Notes: a model not told the origin generated them from the sequence alone. DNA of 64,000 nt from an uncultured Chitinophaga sp. (GCF_946479755.1 NZ_CAMLHC010000007.1:124001-188000), one strand, 5' to 3'. Shown: positions 52,099-60,479, counted from the stretch's first letter. Made by a program: numbers and translations.

Positions 52099-54309
52099 TT
52101 ATCCTCCCAGCTCCAGTTGATTTTTTACAAGATGATAATAATATCCTTTGTTCAGGCTCAGTGCGTAGTGCCCGCCCTGTTCCACCAGGCGTCCATTGTC
52201 CAGCACGATGATATTGTCTGCGTTCTTTACGGTGCTCAACCTGTGTGCGATCACCACCACCGTTTTATTCCGGTAGAAGGCGTCGAGGTTTTCCATGATC
52301 GTCCGTTCGTTGTTGGCGTCCAGCGCTGACGTAGCTTCGTCGAAGAATAGTATCTCCGGGTTTTTGTACACTGCCCGTGCGATTAAAATACGCTGTTTCT
52401 GCCCGGTGCTGATGCCCATGCCTTCCTGTCCGATTTTAGTTTCGTACCTCAGGGGGAGGGCGTCTATAAAAGGGCTGATGTTGGCGGTGTCGCAGGCTTT
52501 CCTCAATCGGTGATAGTCGGGCTGGTGTTCGCCTACGGCGATGTTGCCGGCGATGGTGTCGTTGAAAATGAATCCCTCCTGCATGACCACACCGCAAAGT
52601 TTTCTCCACTCATGCAGATCTGTTTTATTCAACATCTCCCGGCCAACGCAGATGCTTCCCTGCTGCGGATCATAAAACCGCATCAGGAGCTTTAGTAAAG
52701 TGGTTTTCCCGCTGCCGCTGGCGCCTACGATGGCGGTTACCTTTCCGGCGGGGATGGTCAGCGTGATGTCGCGTAGCACGGGGCTGGTCATGCCGCTGTA
52801 GGAGAAGCTTACATGGTGGAGTGCTATTGTATGGTCTTCCGGAACAGGCACCTGCAAAGGCATCTCTGTTGTTTCCAGGGGGACTTCATCATTTTCCGCG
52901 TAGGTTTCCATGAGCCTGTCGAGGCTGATGCGCGCATCCTGCCATTCCTTGATAAGGGAGACCAGCTGCAACAGGGGGCTGTTCAACTGCCCGATGATAT
53001 AGGACACTGCCAGCATGGTGCCCAGTGTTACGTTACCGTCTATCACCAGTTTGGCGGCGAAGAAGCTGACCAGTATATTTTTGGTTTCGTTGATGATCCT
53101 GGCACCGATACTCTGGGCCTGTTCCAATTTCAGGGCACTGATGCTTACATGGTACAACCGGATCTGTATACGCTCCCAGCTCCAGCGCTTGGGCAGCTCT
53201 GCATTGTACAGTTTTATGTCCTGCATCCCGCTCACCAGCTCATAGACCTTGCTGTTGTTTTCACTGGCATAGTGAAAGCGCTTGTAGTCCAGCCGGGACC
53301 TTTGTTTCAGGAAGAAGAGTATCCAGGCGATATACAGCACGCTGCTGCCCAGGAAAATCAGCAAAAGCCAGGCATTGTAGTAAGCGAGCACCAGGCTGTA
53401 GGCCAGCAGTGTGAAAACGGAAAATACGGCGCTCATGGACGACCGGGTCAGAAAATTTTGTATGCGTTCATGATCGTTGATCCGCTGTAGCAGGTCGCCC
53501 TTAATCTTGCTGTCGAAATAGCGGATCGGCAGGCGCATTAACTTGCTGAAAAAATCCGACACCAGGGAGATGTTGATACGGCCGCTCATGAATAGCAGCA
53601 TCCAGCTGCGCATCAGTTCCAGGAACAGCTGACCCAGCGTGAGCATCAGCTGGGCGATCAATACCAGCCAGATAAAGTTCAGGTCTTTCTTGTACACGCC
53701 GGTATCAACGATGCTCTGCGTTAAAAAAGGCACCACCAGTTGCAGCAGGGTGCCCAGCAGCAGGCTGGCCAGCACCTGGAGCATCAGTTTATGGTAGGGC
53801 CGCAGGTAGTGGCGCAGAAAAGGCCTGGCCGCGATCCTGCCACCGTTGTCTTCCTCTTCGGACTCACCACGATAGAAGGACGGTGTTGGTTCCAGCACCA
53901 TCACAATGCCTTGCGCCGCTTCTTGCTTTGTGTCGGCGCCCAGCCAGTATTTTACAAATTCGGTAGCGGAATAGGTGACCAGTCCCTTTGCCGGGTCTGA
54001 TACATATACTTTTTGGGAGGTGACTTTATACACCACCACAAAGTGATGCTGCTGCCAGTGCAGGATCAGCGGGAGAGGCGCTTCTTTTTTTAACTTCTCA
54101 AAATTGATACGCGCCGCCATGGTACGGAAGCCGTTTTCTTCCGCCGCCCTGGTCAGCCCTTTCAGGGAGGCGCCGTCACGGCTGGTATCGCTGCTTTCCC
54201 GCAATTGCCTTAACGACAGCCGTCGTCCGTAGTAGCGGGCGATGATCCTTAAACAGGTGGCGCCGCAGTCCATGGTGTGGCGTTGTCGTTCATGTGGAAA
54301 TCTGCTCAT
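52099..54309 (-). CDS. C39-peptidase ABC transporter (bacteriocin-type exporter)
   Basis: From the ATG at 54309 this is 736 residues. The N-terminal C39 peptidase has the catalytic Cys15 in HTMDCGATCL, His89 in LHWQQHHFVVV and Asp105 (SDPAKG), so it is active. A six-helix transporter domain follows (about residues 160-460), then an ATPase domain with Walker A GASGSGKTT (about 528-536), the signature STGQKQR, and Walker B ILFFDEATSALD. It would cut double-glycine leaders and export the peptide. It overlaps the gwsS stop by 4 nt (ATGA). The most likely cargos are the precursors at 56.6-57.1 kb. Confidence 0.95.
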   Translation of the reverse strand: MSRFPHERQRHTMDCGATCLRIIARYYGRRLSLRQLRESSDTSRDGASLKGLTRAAEENGFRTMAARINFEKLKKEAPLPLILHWQQHHFVVVYKVTSQKVYVSDPAKGLVTYSATEFVKYWLGADTKQEAAQGIVMVLEPTPSFYRGESEEEDNGGRIAARPFLRHYLRPYHKLMLQVLASLLLGTLLQLVVPFLTQSIVDTGVYKKDLNFIWLVLIAQLMLTLGQLFLELMRSWMLLFMSGRINISLVSDFFSKLMRLPIRYFDSKIKGDLLQRINDHERIQNFLTRSSMSAVFSVFTLLAYSLVLAYYNAWLLLIFLGSSVLYIAWILFFLKQRSRLDYKRFHYASENNSKVYELVSGMQDIKLYNAELPKRWSWERIQIRLYHVSISALKLEQAQSIGARIINETKNILVSFFAAKLVIDGNVTLGTMLAVSYIIGQLNSPLLQLVSLIKEWQDARISLDRLMETYAENDEVPLETTEMPLQVPVPEDHTIALHHVSFSYSGMTSPVLRDITLTIPAGKVTAIVGASGSGKTTLLKLLMRFYDPQQGSICVGREMLNKTDLHEWRKLCGVVMQEGFIFNDTIAGNIAVGEHQPDYHRLRKACDTANISPFIDALPLRYETKIGQEGMGISTGQKQRILIARAVYKNPEILFFDEATSALDANNERTIMENLDAFYRNKTVVVIAHRLSTVKNADNIIVLDNGRLVEQGGHYALSLNKGYYYHLVKNQLELGG

Positions 54310-55415
54310 GGCCGGATAATTGCACTTAGTTCGTAATGATCGATGGCTTTTTGTTTCAGGGGATGGGTGGCCCAATGGCTCCAGGTAGCGGAGTACGGAT
54401 CATAACCACATTTCAGCGGCTTGCTGTATATGTCTCCGGGATCTTCCAGGTAAGCCCTGCAGTCCGTGCACACGTGCCGGAACTCGCAATCCCGGCATTG
54501 TTTTACCATGCCTTTGTGGATGCTCCATAACCGCCGGAAGGCTTCGTGGTTAACCACCGCTTCTAACGGAGTGTCTGTGATGTTGCCGTAGTGCTGCTGC
54601 ATGGAAGGGCAGTTTTTGATAAATCCCCGTTTGTCTATCGCGATCTTTTTCCGGAGACAGGTGTTGTGCTGCTGTGATTCAAGAAAGTGCATCACATTTG
54701 ATGTGAAGTAAGCCGGTCCAAAAACACCGCAGTGTTTTTCACTGCCGATCGTTTCTGTTGTGTGGTTGATATAGATCTGATCGCCGACGAACAGGTCTGT
54801 TTTCTCCCGGGGAGCGTTGTAACAGACAATCCCGCCGATGCGCTGATTATGGAAGAAGTAGTCTGTGAGCGTTTTATTGTTATCATAGCTGTCGTCATAG
54901 GGAACGATAAACTCAATGTTCCGGCAAGGGGTTTCTTCGGTGGCCCTTGCCACCGAAATCACTTCGTCAGCCTTCATCGGGCTGAAAGCCCTGACCTGTA
55001 TAAAAGTACATCCCAGATCCACCAGGCGGGGAATAATAGCTGTTGGCGGAACGGGTGATGCGTCGTCTATATCGATGATCGCGTTTTGTATATGCTCGGG
55101 AGATGCGATATCCGCGGAAAGGGGGGTAAAGCGCTCCGCGTCTGCTGCATGGTCGCTCAGGAAAATAAATTCTCCGGTAGTCATAAATGTAAAGAACTCG
55201 TCCAGTGCCTGCTTATTGTCAGGGCCGTATTCGGCGTATATAGCGCCTACCTGCCAGCCCTGGCAGTCGTTGACCAGTTCATGGAAACTCAGGGGCACCA
55301 GGTAATAGGCCCCGCGTTGCAGATCACAGAGAAGGGCCCTGCCGGCTCCGGCGGTAATGCTGCACGAAGCAAGCCGTATCATGTATTTACCGGATATGTT
55401 TTCAGGGTTTTGCAT
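54306..55415 (-). CDS. gwsS: SPASM-domain peptide maturase, grasp-with-spasm type
   Basis: This 369-residue protein resembles the SPASM partner of the grasp-with-spasm RiPP system. The C-terminal SPASM-type cysteines are clear: Cys253, 269, 307, 310, 316, 319 and 336 (CRDCEFRHVCTDC). The N-terminal half has the strand/helix layout of a radical-SAM barrel (VDLGCTFIQVRAFSP) but no CxxxCxxC cluster motif, so a normal radical-SAM reaction is unlikely. The gene overlaps the small ORF by 14 nt and the C39 gene by 4 nt. The partner ATP-grasp gene is upstream. It probably helps in modification of the linked precursor peptides. Confidence 0.82.
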   Translation of the reverse strand: MQNPENISGKYMIRLASCSITAGAGRALLCDLQRGAYYLVPLSFHELVNDCQGWQVGAIYAEYGPDNKQALDEFFTFMTTGEFIFLSDHAADAERFTPLSADIASPEHIQNAIIDIDDASPVPPTAIIPRLVDLGCTFIQVRAFSPMKADEVISVARATEETPCRNIEFIVPYDDSYDNNKTLTDYFFHNQRIGGIVCYNAPREKTDLFVGDQIYINHTTETIGSEKHCGVFGPAYFTSNVMHFLESQQHNTCLRKKIAIDKRGFIKNCPSMQQHYGNITDTPLEAVVNHEAFRRLWSIHKGMVKQCRDCEFRHVCTDCRAYLEDPGDIYSKPLKCGYDPYSATWSHWATHPLKQKAIDHYELSAIIRP

Positions 55416-55617
55416 GGATGGTATTTATTATTCGGGAGACGGGTTTATATAACGGGACTGCCTTCAGCACTTCCAGGTGGTACTGATGATAGGGTGCGTA
55501 CCGGGAGAAATTGCTGTTGCTGTTTGTTTTGCCGGTAGGCAGCGAGATGGTTTTTCCATAAAAAGGTGGGTACTGTTCCCGGAAATGGCCATCAAAGATA
55601 GTTTTCAACGTGTTCAT
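55402..55617 (-). CDS. Small uncharacterised ORF between gwsG and gwsS
   Basis: This 71-residue frame overlaps gwsG by 26 nt upstream and gwsS by 14 nt downstream, filling exactly the space between them. The sequence (MNTLKTIFDGHFREQYPPFYGKT... ending SRIINTIHAKP) is rich in Tyr, Lys and Pro with no hydrophobic helix or cysteine. Overlaps on both sides are typical of genuine operon genes, and the space would otherwise be an unusual 176-nt gap in a tightly packed operon. I do not recognise a family. It may be an accessory protein such as a leader-binding element, but that is a guess. Confidence 0.6.
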   Translation of the reverse strand: MNTLKTIFDGHFREQYPPFYGKTISLPTGKTNSNSNFSRYAPYHQYHLEVLKAVPLYKPVSRIINTIHAKP

Positions 55618-56575
55618 CGCAGTTGGAAATTTTCGTTAAATAAGTGGCGACTTCCCGTTCCAGTTGATAGTTACAGGCGGCGCTCATATTGCCAAATTGT
55701 CCTACAGGGTTTACTTCCAGGAATACGAAATGGTCGTCTGGTGTTACCAGTATATCGATGGAGCCGGTGTTTAAATCCAGTTGTTCCATCAACCGGCGGA
55801 TCTGGTCACCGATGGCCGGCGGAAGCTGGTAAGGAACGTTCCGGTTGGGTTTCTGATAATTGTAGTGCCGCATGTCTACGCGTGTTTGCGGGTCTTGCTG
55901 GCTGAGGATGGCCATGGTATAACAGGTGCCGTTGAGGAAAAAGACGCGTAGCTCATATTTTTTTTCTACATAGGCCACAAACAGCCCCGGCATAAACCGG
56001 TCTGGTAGCTTTTCGATATCTTCTGCTGTAAACAATGCATTGTATTGCCGGTACGACCTGTTCTCCTCATTAAAAAAACAAACATCGCTGACGGGCTTTG
56101 TCAGGATTTTCCCCTGTTTGTCCGCAAACGTTTTTACCGCGCTTCGTTGGCTGAAAACGCCGAAGTCAGGTACGGTGAGCCCGACTCTCCTGGCGGCATC
56201 CATCACCACGAGGCGATTCATTCTTCTGTTGCCATGGCCGCTCAGGTTCGGTATTTTCGCCAGCCGGGTATGAAGCAGCTCTACGATGTAACGGAGCTCG
56301 GTACTTAGTTGCGCAGCGATAGCCTCCGGTGCGCTGCGGGGTTGCCATGCTTCATCTGGCATGAAAGCGCCTCTGCGGTACCAGTAAGCTTTTACCTCGC
56401 TGAAGTCCAGTGTCTTGTTACCTTTAAAGTAAAGAATGATCCTGTCGTTTTCGATAAAAATGTCATCGATAACGTCTTTATCGCTGACCAGCATCACGGG
56501 ATGCCCCATTGCTGTTATCCACCGTACGACGGAGAGGGTGGTGGTATCGCCTTCCCCGGAAAGTATCAGTATCAT
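55592..56575 (-). CDS. gwsG: ATP-grasp peptide maturase, grasp-with-spasm type
   Basis: This 327-residue ATP-grasp ligase has a preATP-grasp domain (residues 1-110), an ATP-binding region with LTKPVSDVCFF near residues 158-168, and the conserved metal/ATP residues in FLEVNPVGQFG (Glu287, Asn289). This resembles the ligases that make macrocyclic esters or amides in microviridin/graspetide-type peptides. The C-terminal FGNMSAACNYQLEREVATYL fits the grasp-with-spasm family. The enzyme would join an Asp/Glu side chain to Ser/Thr or Lys in the precursors encoded just upstream. The chemistry is inferred from the family. Confidence 0.88.
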   Translation of the reverse strand: MILILSGEGDTTTLSVVRWITAMGHPVMLVSDKDVIDDIFIENDRIILYFKGNKTLDFSEVKAYWYRRGAFMPDEAWQPRSAPEAIAAQLSTELRYIVELLHTRLAKIPNLSGHGNRRMNRLVVMDAARRVGLTVPDFGVFSQRSAVKTFADKQGKILTKPVSDVCFFNEENRSYRQYNALFTAEDIEKLPDRFMPGLFVAYVEKKYELRVFFLNGTCYTMAILSQQDPQTRVDMRHYNYQKPNRNVPYQLPPAIGDQIRRLMEQLDLNTGSIDILVTPDDHFVFLEVNPVGQFGNMSAACNYQLEREVATYLTKISNCDEHVENYL

Positions 56576-56651
56576 AAAAGAGGCTTTGTTTGAATACCTG
56601 CCGGAAGTGATTGAACGCCCCGGCAGGTGTGCTATGCATTAGAATGGCGGA

Positions 56652-56864
56652 TTAATCGGCCCACATAAATTTTACCTGGTGGCCGCCGGAGTCCACTCCT
56701 TCGGATCCTTCCAGTGTTTGTCCGTCGGGTGCATCGTGATGGAAGTAGGTAACGGTGCCCCAATAGTTACGCACGGTGTAGCGGTAATCTCCGCCGGATA
56801 CCTGCGCGAGTTCGTGGCCTTCGAGGGCCTGATTAAAACTTGAAAATTGTTCCAGTGTTTTCAT
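56652..56864 (-). CDS. Grasp-with-spasm RiPP precursor peptide, copy 2
   Basis: From the ATG at 56864 this is 70 residues. The leader MKTLEQFSSFNQALEGHELAQVSGG ends in a double glycine, matching the C39 exporter. The core contains YTVRNYWGTVTYFHHDAPDG and QTLEGSEGVDSGG, with Thr, Ser, Asp and Glu residues that could form omega-ester or amide links. It is 28 nt downstream of copy 1 and 76 nt upstream of gwsG. About 60 % of residues match copy 1 by eye, with the core well conserved. The longer frame start at 56900 is rejected because the shared leader begins at 56864. Confidence 0.85.
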   Translation of the reverse strand: MKTLEQFSSFNQALEGHELAQVSGGDYRYTVRNYWGTVTYFHHDAPDGQTLEGSEGVDSGGHQVKFMWAD

Positions 56865-56892
56865 GTTGGATTGAATGTTTGGGATGAAGAAA

Positions 56893-57105
56893 TTAATCAT
56901 GCCAGTAGTGGCTTACCTTGTTACCGCCGGAATCAACGCCATCGGACCCGTCCAGGGTCTGTCCGTTGTACTCGTAGTGATAGTAGGTGATAGTACCGTA
57001 ATAGTTACGTACCGTGTACTCCCAGTTCCCGCCGCCGGTTACTTGTTGCAGTTCATGGCCTTGCAGCCCTTGGTTGAATTTTGAGAATTTTTCCAGTGTT
57101 TTCAT
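56893..57105 (-). CDS. Grasp-with-spasm RiPP precursor peptide, copy 1
   Basis: From the ATG at 57105 this is 70 residues. The leader MKTLEKFSKFNQGLQGHELQQVTGG ends in double glycine. The core includes YTVRNYYGTITYYHYEYNG and QTLDGSDGVDSGG, aligned residue by residue with copy 2. Conserved core positions are YTVRNY, GT.TY.H, GQTL(D/E)GS(D/E)GVDSGG and a terminal Trp-Xaa-Asp. It is the first gene of the leftward operon and is divergent from the LytTR regulator. The two adjacent copies point to a tandem duplication. Confidence 0.85.
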   Translation of the reverse strand: MKTLEKFSKFNQGLQGHELQQVTGGGNWEYTVRNYYGTITYYHYEYNGQTLDGSDGVDSGGNKVSHYWHD

Positions 57106-57174
57106 GTGTTTGGATTTTGTGATAGATAATAAGGCATCCTCCATAGGCGAGGCGCCCGGTTAACATTTTTTTTC

Positions 57175-57182
57175 TATATTTG
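57175..57182 (+). promoter_or_regulatory. -7 promoter element (TATATTTG) of the LytTR regulator
   Basis: An exact TAnnTTTG match in the 201-bp divergent gap between precursor copy 1 and the LytTR regulator, 124 nt before the regulator start. The -33 box is not clear. Confidence 0.4.
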
Positions 57183-57306
57183 TCTACATAGGTTTTCTTA
57201 AGAATTGTTGCCCTGTAGCAGAACGATCTCCCGCAAAATAATCAGTTAGTGTAACCAGCAGGGGAGATTATAAACATTCGTTGCACAGTTTTATATATCT
57301 GTTTTT

Positions 57307-58071
57307 ATGCAAAAGACAACACCAGGAACCCCTGTTATAAAAACAATCGGTATTGTTGAAGATGAAGCCGACATCAGAGCAGATCTGTTGTTATTGCTCC
57401 AACCGTATAAAGACTTCCAGATAGCGGGTACTGCGGATACCGTGGAAGCGGCATTGGACATGGTACAAAAAAAACGCCCTGACATCCTGCTGTTGGATAT
57501 TCAACTGGGGCATCAAACGGCGTTTGACTTATTAGACGCGTTGCAACCTCCTTTTCCTCATCTTGTTTTTATTACCGCTTATGATCAGTATGCCATTAAA
57601 GCTATCAAGTACGGGGCGCTGGATTATCTTTTAAAGCCGGTCAACGGGCAGGAATTAACAGAAGCGCTGGAAAAAGCGACCGCACTGCCTTCGCCGGAGG
57701 AGATCAGGAAATCCCTGGAGGTGGTCCGGGCATCTTTCAGGACGGACCATACGCCAACGGAAATTGTTTTACGGACCCAGCAAACCGTCGATATCGTACC
57801 TTTTAAGGACATTTTGTTTTGCCGGGGCAGCGGATGTTACACCACCTTCCACCTGCAGCATAAAAAACCGATCGTGGTGAGCAAGCCGATGAAAATATAT
57901 GAGACGCTGTTGCCTGAAGGGAGTTTCCTGAAACCGCATCAGTCCTACCTGGTGAACCGTTCCTTCATAAAAGGGTACCATCGTGACGGTTATCTGTTGT
58001 TGCAGGGAGGAGACCATGTGCCTGTATCTGTGAGAAAGCGGGAGCAGGTGATGAGCTATTTTAACAGGTAA
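57307..58071 (+). CDS. LytTR-family response regulator beside the RiPP operon
   Basis: This 254-residue protein has a receiver domain with IVEDEADIRAD and phosphoacceptor Asp64 (ILLLDIQLG), and the Lys in DYLLKPV. A LytTR DNA-binding domain follows at about residues 155-254 (IVLRTQQTVDIVPFKDILFCRGSG, FLKPHQSYLVNRSFI). It diverges from the precursor/maturase operon, so that operon is the most likely target. A kinase gene follows after 35 nt. The pairing with a RiPP cluster suggests regulated, perhaps signal-dependent, production. Confidence 0.9.
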   Translation: MQKTTPGTPVIKTIGIVEDEADIRADLLLLLQPYKDFQIAGTADTVEAALDMVQKKRPDILLLDIQLGHQTAFDLLDALQPPFPHLVFITAYDQYAIKAIKYGALDYLLKPVNGQELTEALEKATALPSPEEIRKSLEVVRASFRTDHTPTEIVLRTQQTVDIVPFKDILFCRGSGCYTTFHLQHKKPIVVSKPMKIYETLLPEGSFLKPHQSYLVNRSFIKGYHRDGYLLLQGGDHVPVSVRKREQVMSYFNR

Positions 58072-58106
58072 ACAAAACATCCACGTTACACAACCAACAT
58101 CTATTC

Positions 58107-60026
58107 ATGGACCATCTGCAGAAAACGATTTTATACTGCCTGTGTGTACCGCTGCTCGTGGCTTGCCGCCAGGGTACCGGAGACACTGTCGCTAAAAAGA
58201 GCAAAGCAAAAGAAGACAGTGTTTACACGTTTATCAACGACCGCTTTAATATCTTTCTCGCCAATCATGACATTGAAAAGGCGCGGCAGTTTTTGGACAG
58301 CATCATTCCCGTGATGGAAAGTTTCGGGACCACCCGCATGGAGATAGAAGGGTTGCTGTTCCGGGGTTCTTTCTATAAGGCTTCTTCCCAGCTGGACAGT
58401 GCCCTGTATTTTTACAACAAGGGGCTGGAGTTGGCATTGCAAAAGGATACCAGCCGAAAGCTGGTTATAGCTGCCAATTTTGGCATTGGAGAAATTTATC
58501 AACGAAGGAAGAACTATACGGAAGCGCTCCCCCGGATCAGGGAGGCCTATGAATTCAAACGTACACACGATACCGCCTATCCCGGTTATGCGGCTTACCA
58601 GCTGGCCGTACTGTACCGCCAGATGGGAGAAGGAAACCTGCAGAAAAAATATCTGCTGGAGGCATTCGGGCGTACCTATAATCCCCGGTTAAAGCGGGTG
58701 TTGGCCAATGATCTGAAAAACTACTACAACTACCACGGAAACCTGGATTCTTCGTTATATTATCTCGATAATTACATCATACCGGATACCAGCCTTCACC
58801 ATCCGATATACGAATCCGCCAAATATGAGGACAAGGCCTCTATCCTGCGGCAGCAGGGTAAAACGGATGAGGCGCTTAAAGCTGTCTTCACGGCGATGGA
58901 CATACAGCGTCAGGCGAAAAAGCGCCCCCCGGTGACGTATTATAACGTTGCGAATATTTATATCGAGCGGAAGGACTACCGCAAAGCGCTGGTATATCTC
59001 GACAGTTGTATCGCGATCCTGAAGGAGAAGCAGCAGGACACCACGTTGTCCATGTCCACAGACCTGGAGAACAGCGCCTGGGAGCAGAAGGCGGGCGCGC
59101 ATTATATGCTGGGCCAGTACAAAGCCTCTGCCGAAGCCTATTACGCATCGCTGGCTGCCCTGAACGCCTATACCGATTCTGCCTATGCCGGGCGGGTAAG
59201 AGAGCTGGAAGATCAGTACGGGTTGAAAGCCAGGGATGCCCAAATCTCCAACCTGGCAGCCATCAATAAAAGCACGCAGAAAGTCAACCGCCTGCAAGGG
59301 ATTATCATCGCCGGGTTCATTGCTTTCGCCCTGTTATCGGGCGTTCTCTTTGTGCTGTTCTATAAGCGCCGCCAGCTCCGGGAAAAGCTCCGGCAGGCCG
59401 AAATGGAGCAGAAGCTGCTACGCAGCCAGATGGAGCCTCACTTTATTTTCAATACGCTGGCGGTGTTACAGGCGATGATCCGCAACAAGGAAACCGAAAG
59501 GTCGCTCAGCTACCTTTCTTCCTTTGCCAGCCTGCTCAGGGCCAGTCTCGAACATTCGCAGGCCGCGTTTGTGGCGCTGGACCAGGAGGTAACGGCCCTT
59601 ACCAACTACCTCGACCTGCAGGCGCTCCGGTTTAAAAACAGCTTCGATTACACCCTGGCACATCCTGACGATATGGACGACGTCTTTATTCCGCCTATGC
59701 TGCTGCAGCCTTTTGTGGAGAACGCCATCCAGCACGGCGTCCAGGAGCTGGGTTATAAAGGGAAAATATCCGTTGACATCAGAAGGGAGGCGGATATGCT
59801 TCATTGCATCATTGAAGACAACGGAAAAGGCGTGCTGCAACCGAAGCCATCTATGGCTGGGGGCAAGCCGTCACTCTCTACCCATATTAACAGGAAACGC
59901 CTGGAAATGCTCAGCCGGCAGACAGGCAAACGTTTCAGGCTGGAAATCACTGATAAGGCTACGCTCAACGGAGGTAAGGGAACGATCGTAGATATCTATT
60001 TCCCTTACCTCGAAGAAATTGATTGA
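58107..60026 (+). CDS. TPR-lipoprotein sensor histidine kinase (LytS-like catalytic part)
   Basis: This 639-residue kinase has a lipoprotein-like N-terminus (LCVPLLVAC) and a TPR helical region (about residues 35-390: RFNIFLANHDIEKARQFLDSI, ALYFYNKGLELAL). One membrane helix at 400-420 (LQGIIIAGFIAFALLSGVLFVLF) and a His_kinase domain with phospho-His445 in QMEPHFIFNTLAVLQ follow, then a HATPase (IEDNGKGV). It would sense a periplasmic signal through the TPR part and phosphorylate Asp64 of the LytTR regulator. The lipoprotein signal on a membrane-spanning kinase is unusual but seen in this class. Confidence 0.9.
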   Translation: MDHLQKTILYCLCVPLLVACRQGTGDTVAKKSKAKEDSVYTFINDRFNIFLANHDIEKARQFLDSIIPVMESFGTTRMEIEGLLFRGSFYKASSQLDSALYFYNKGLELALQKDTSRKLVIAANFGIGEIYQRRKNYTEALPRIREAYEFKRTHDTAYPGYAAYQLAVLYRQMGEGNLQKKYLLEAFGRTYNPRLKRVLANDLKNYYNYHGNLDSSLYYLDNYIIPDTSLHHPIYESAKYEDKASILRQQGKTDEALKAVFTAMDIQRQAKKRPPVTYYNVANIYIERKDYRKALVYLDSCIAILKEKQQDTTLSMSTDLENSAWEQKAGAHYMLGQYKASAEAYYASLAALNAYTDSAYAGRVRELEDQYGLKARDAQISNLAAINKSTQKVNRLQGIIIAGFIAFALLSGVLFVLFYKRRQLREKLRQAEMEQKLLRSQMEPHFIFNTLAVLQAMIRNKETERSLSYLSSFASLLRASLEHSQAAFVALDQEVTALTNYLDLQALRFKNSFDYTLAHPDDMDDVFIPPMLLQPFVENAIQHGVQELGYKGKISVDIRREADMLHCIIEDNGKGVLQPKPSMAGGKPSLSTHINRKRLEMLSRQTGKRFRLEITDKATLNGGKGTIVDIYFPYLEEID

Positions 60027-60042
60027 AATAACAAACACAGGA

Positions 60043-60258
60043 TCACTTACAGCCATCGGGCGTAGTAGAGGAGTAGGAGTATTTACCGTCAACATAGTAA
60101 TCCTCCGTGATCCAGGTGCCGGCGGCGGTGATCTCCTGGCTGAATTTAATCATGGTGTATCCACCCTGGCCGCCCTGGGCGCCGGTCATTTCTTCCTGGC
60201 TCAATTGCGCATTGAAAGCAGAAAATTTCTCCAGTGTTTTAACATTCTCGTTTCGCAT
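60043..60258 (-). CDS. Third precursor peptide with shared leader and divergent core
   Basis: From the ATG at 60258 this is 71 residues. The leader MRNENVKTLEKFSAFNAQLSQEEMTGAQGG repeats the KTLEKFS.FN..L signature of copies 1 and 2 and ends in double glycine. The core is unrelated: QGGYTMIKFSQEITAAGTWITEDYYVDGKYSYSSTTPDGCK, rich in Thr, Ser, Asp and Glu, with a Cys near the end. It lies 16 nt from the kinase stop, convergent to it, and outside the main operon. It may be an alternative substrate of the same maturases. A longer frame to 60429 has no leader form and is rejected. Confidence 0.75.
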   Translation of the reverse strand: MRNENVKTLEKFSAFNAQLSQEEMTGAQGGQGGYTMIKFSQEITAAGTWITEDYYVDGKYSYSSTTPDGCK

Positions 60259-60479
60259 GTGATTGTTCCACCCCTGTTTTGTTGATGGAGTGGCTCCTGG
60301 TACAAGATTAGGTGGATCATCCCTATAAAAGAAAAATAACAAATATCCGTGGGCGTTTTTTAAATATTTGTAATCAAAAGGTCTCTCAAGTCGACTGTGT
60401 TCATGTAGAATTAAAATTCTACATTGCAATCCGGTAATACCTGTAAAATGAAATTTAATTTTTTAAAGCCCGTAAACGA

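Noticed and set aside
52813..53490. 225-codon plus-strand frame opposite the C39 transporter
   Set aside because: It lies wholly within the transporter gene and encodes no recognisable domain.
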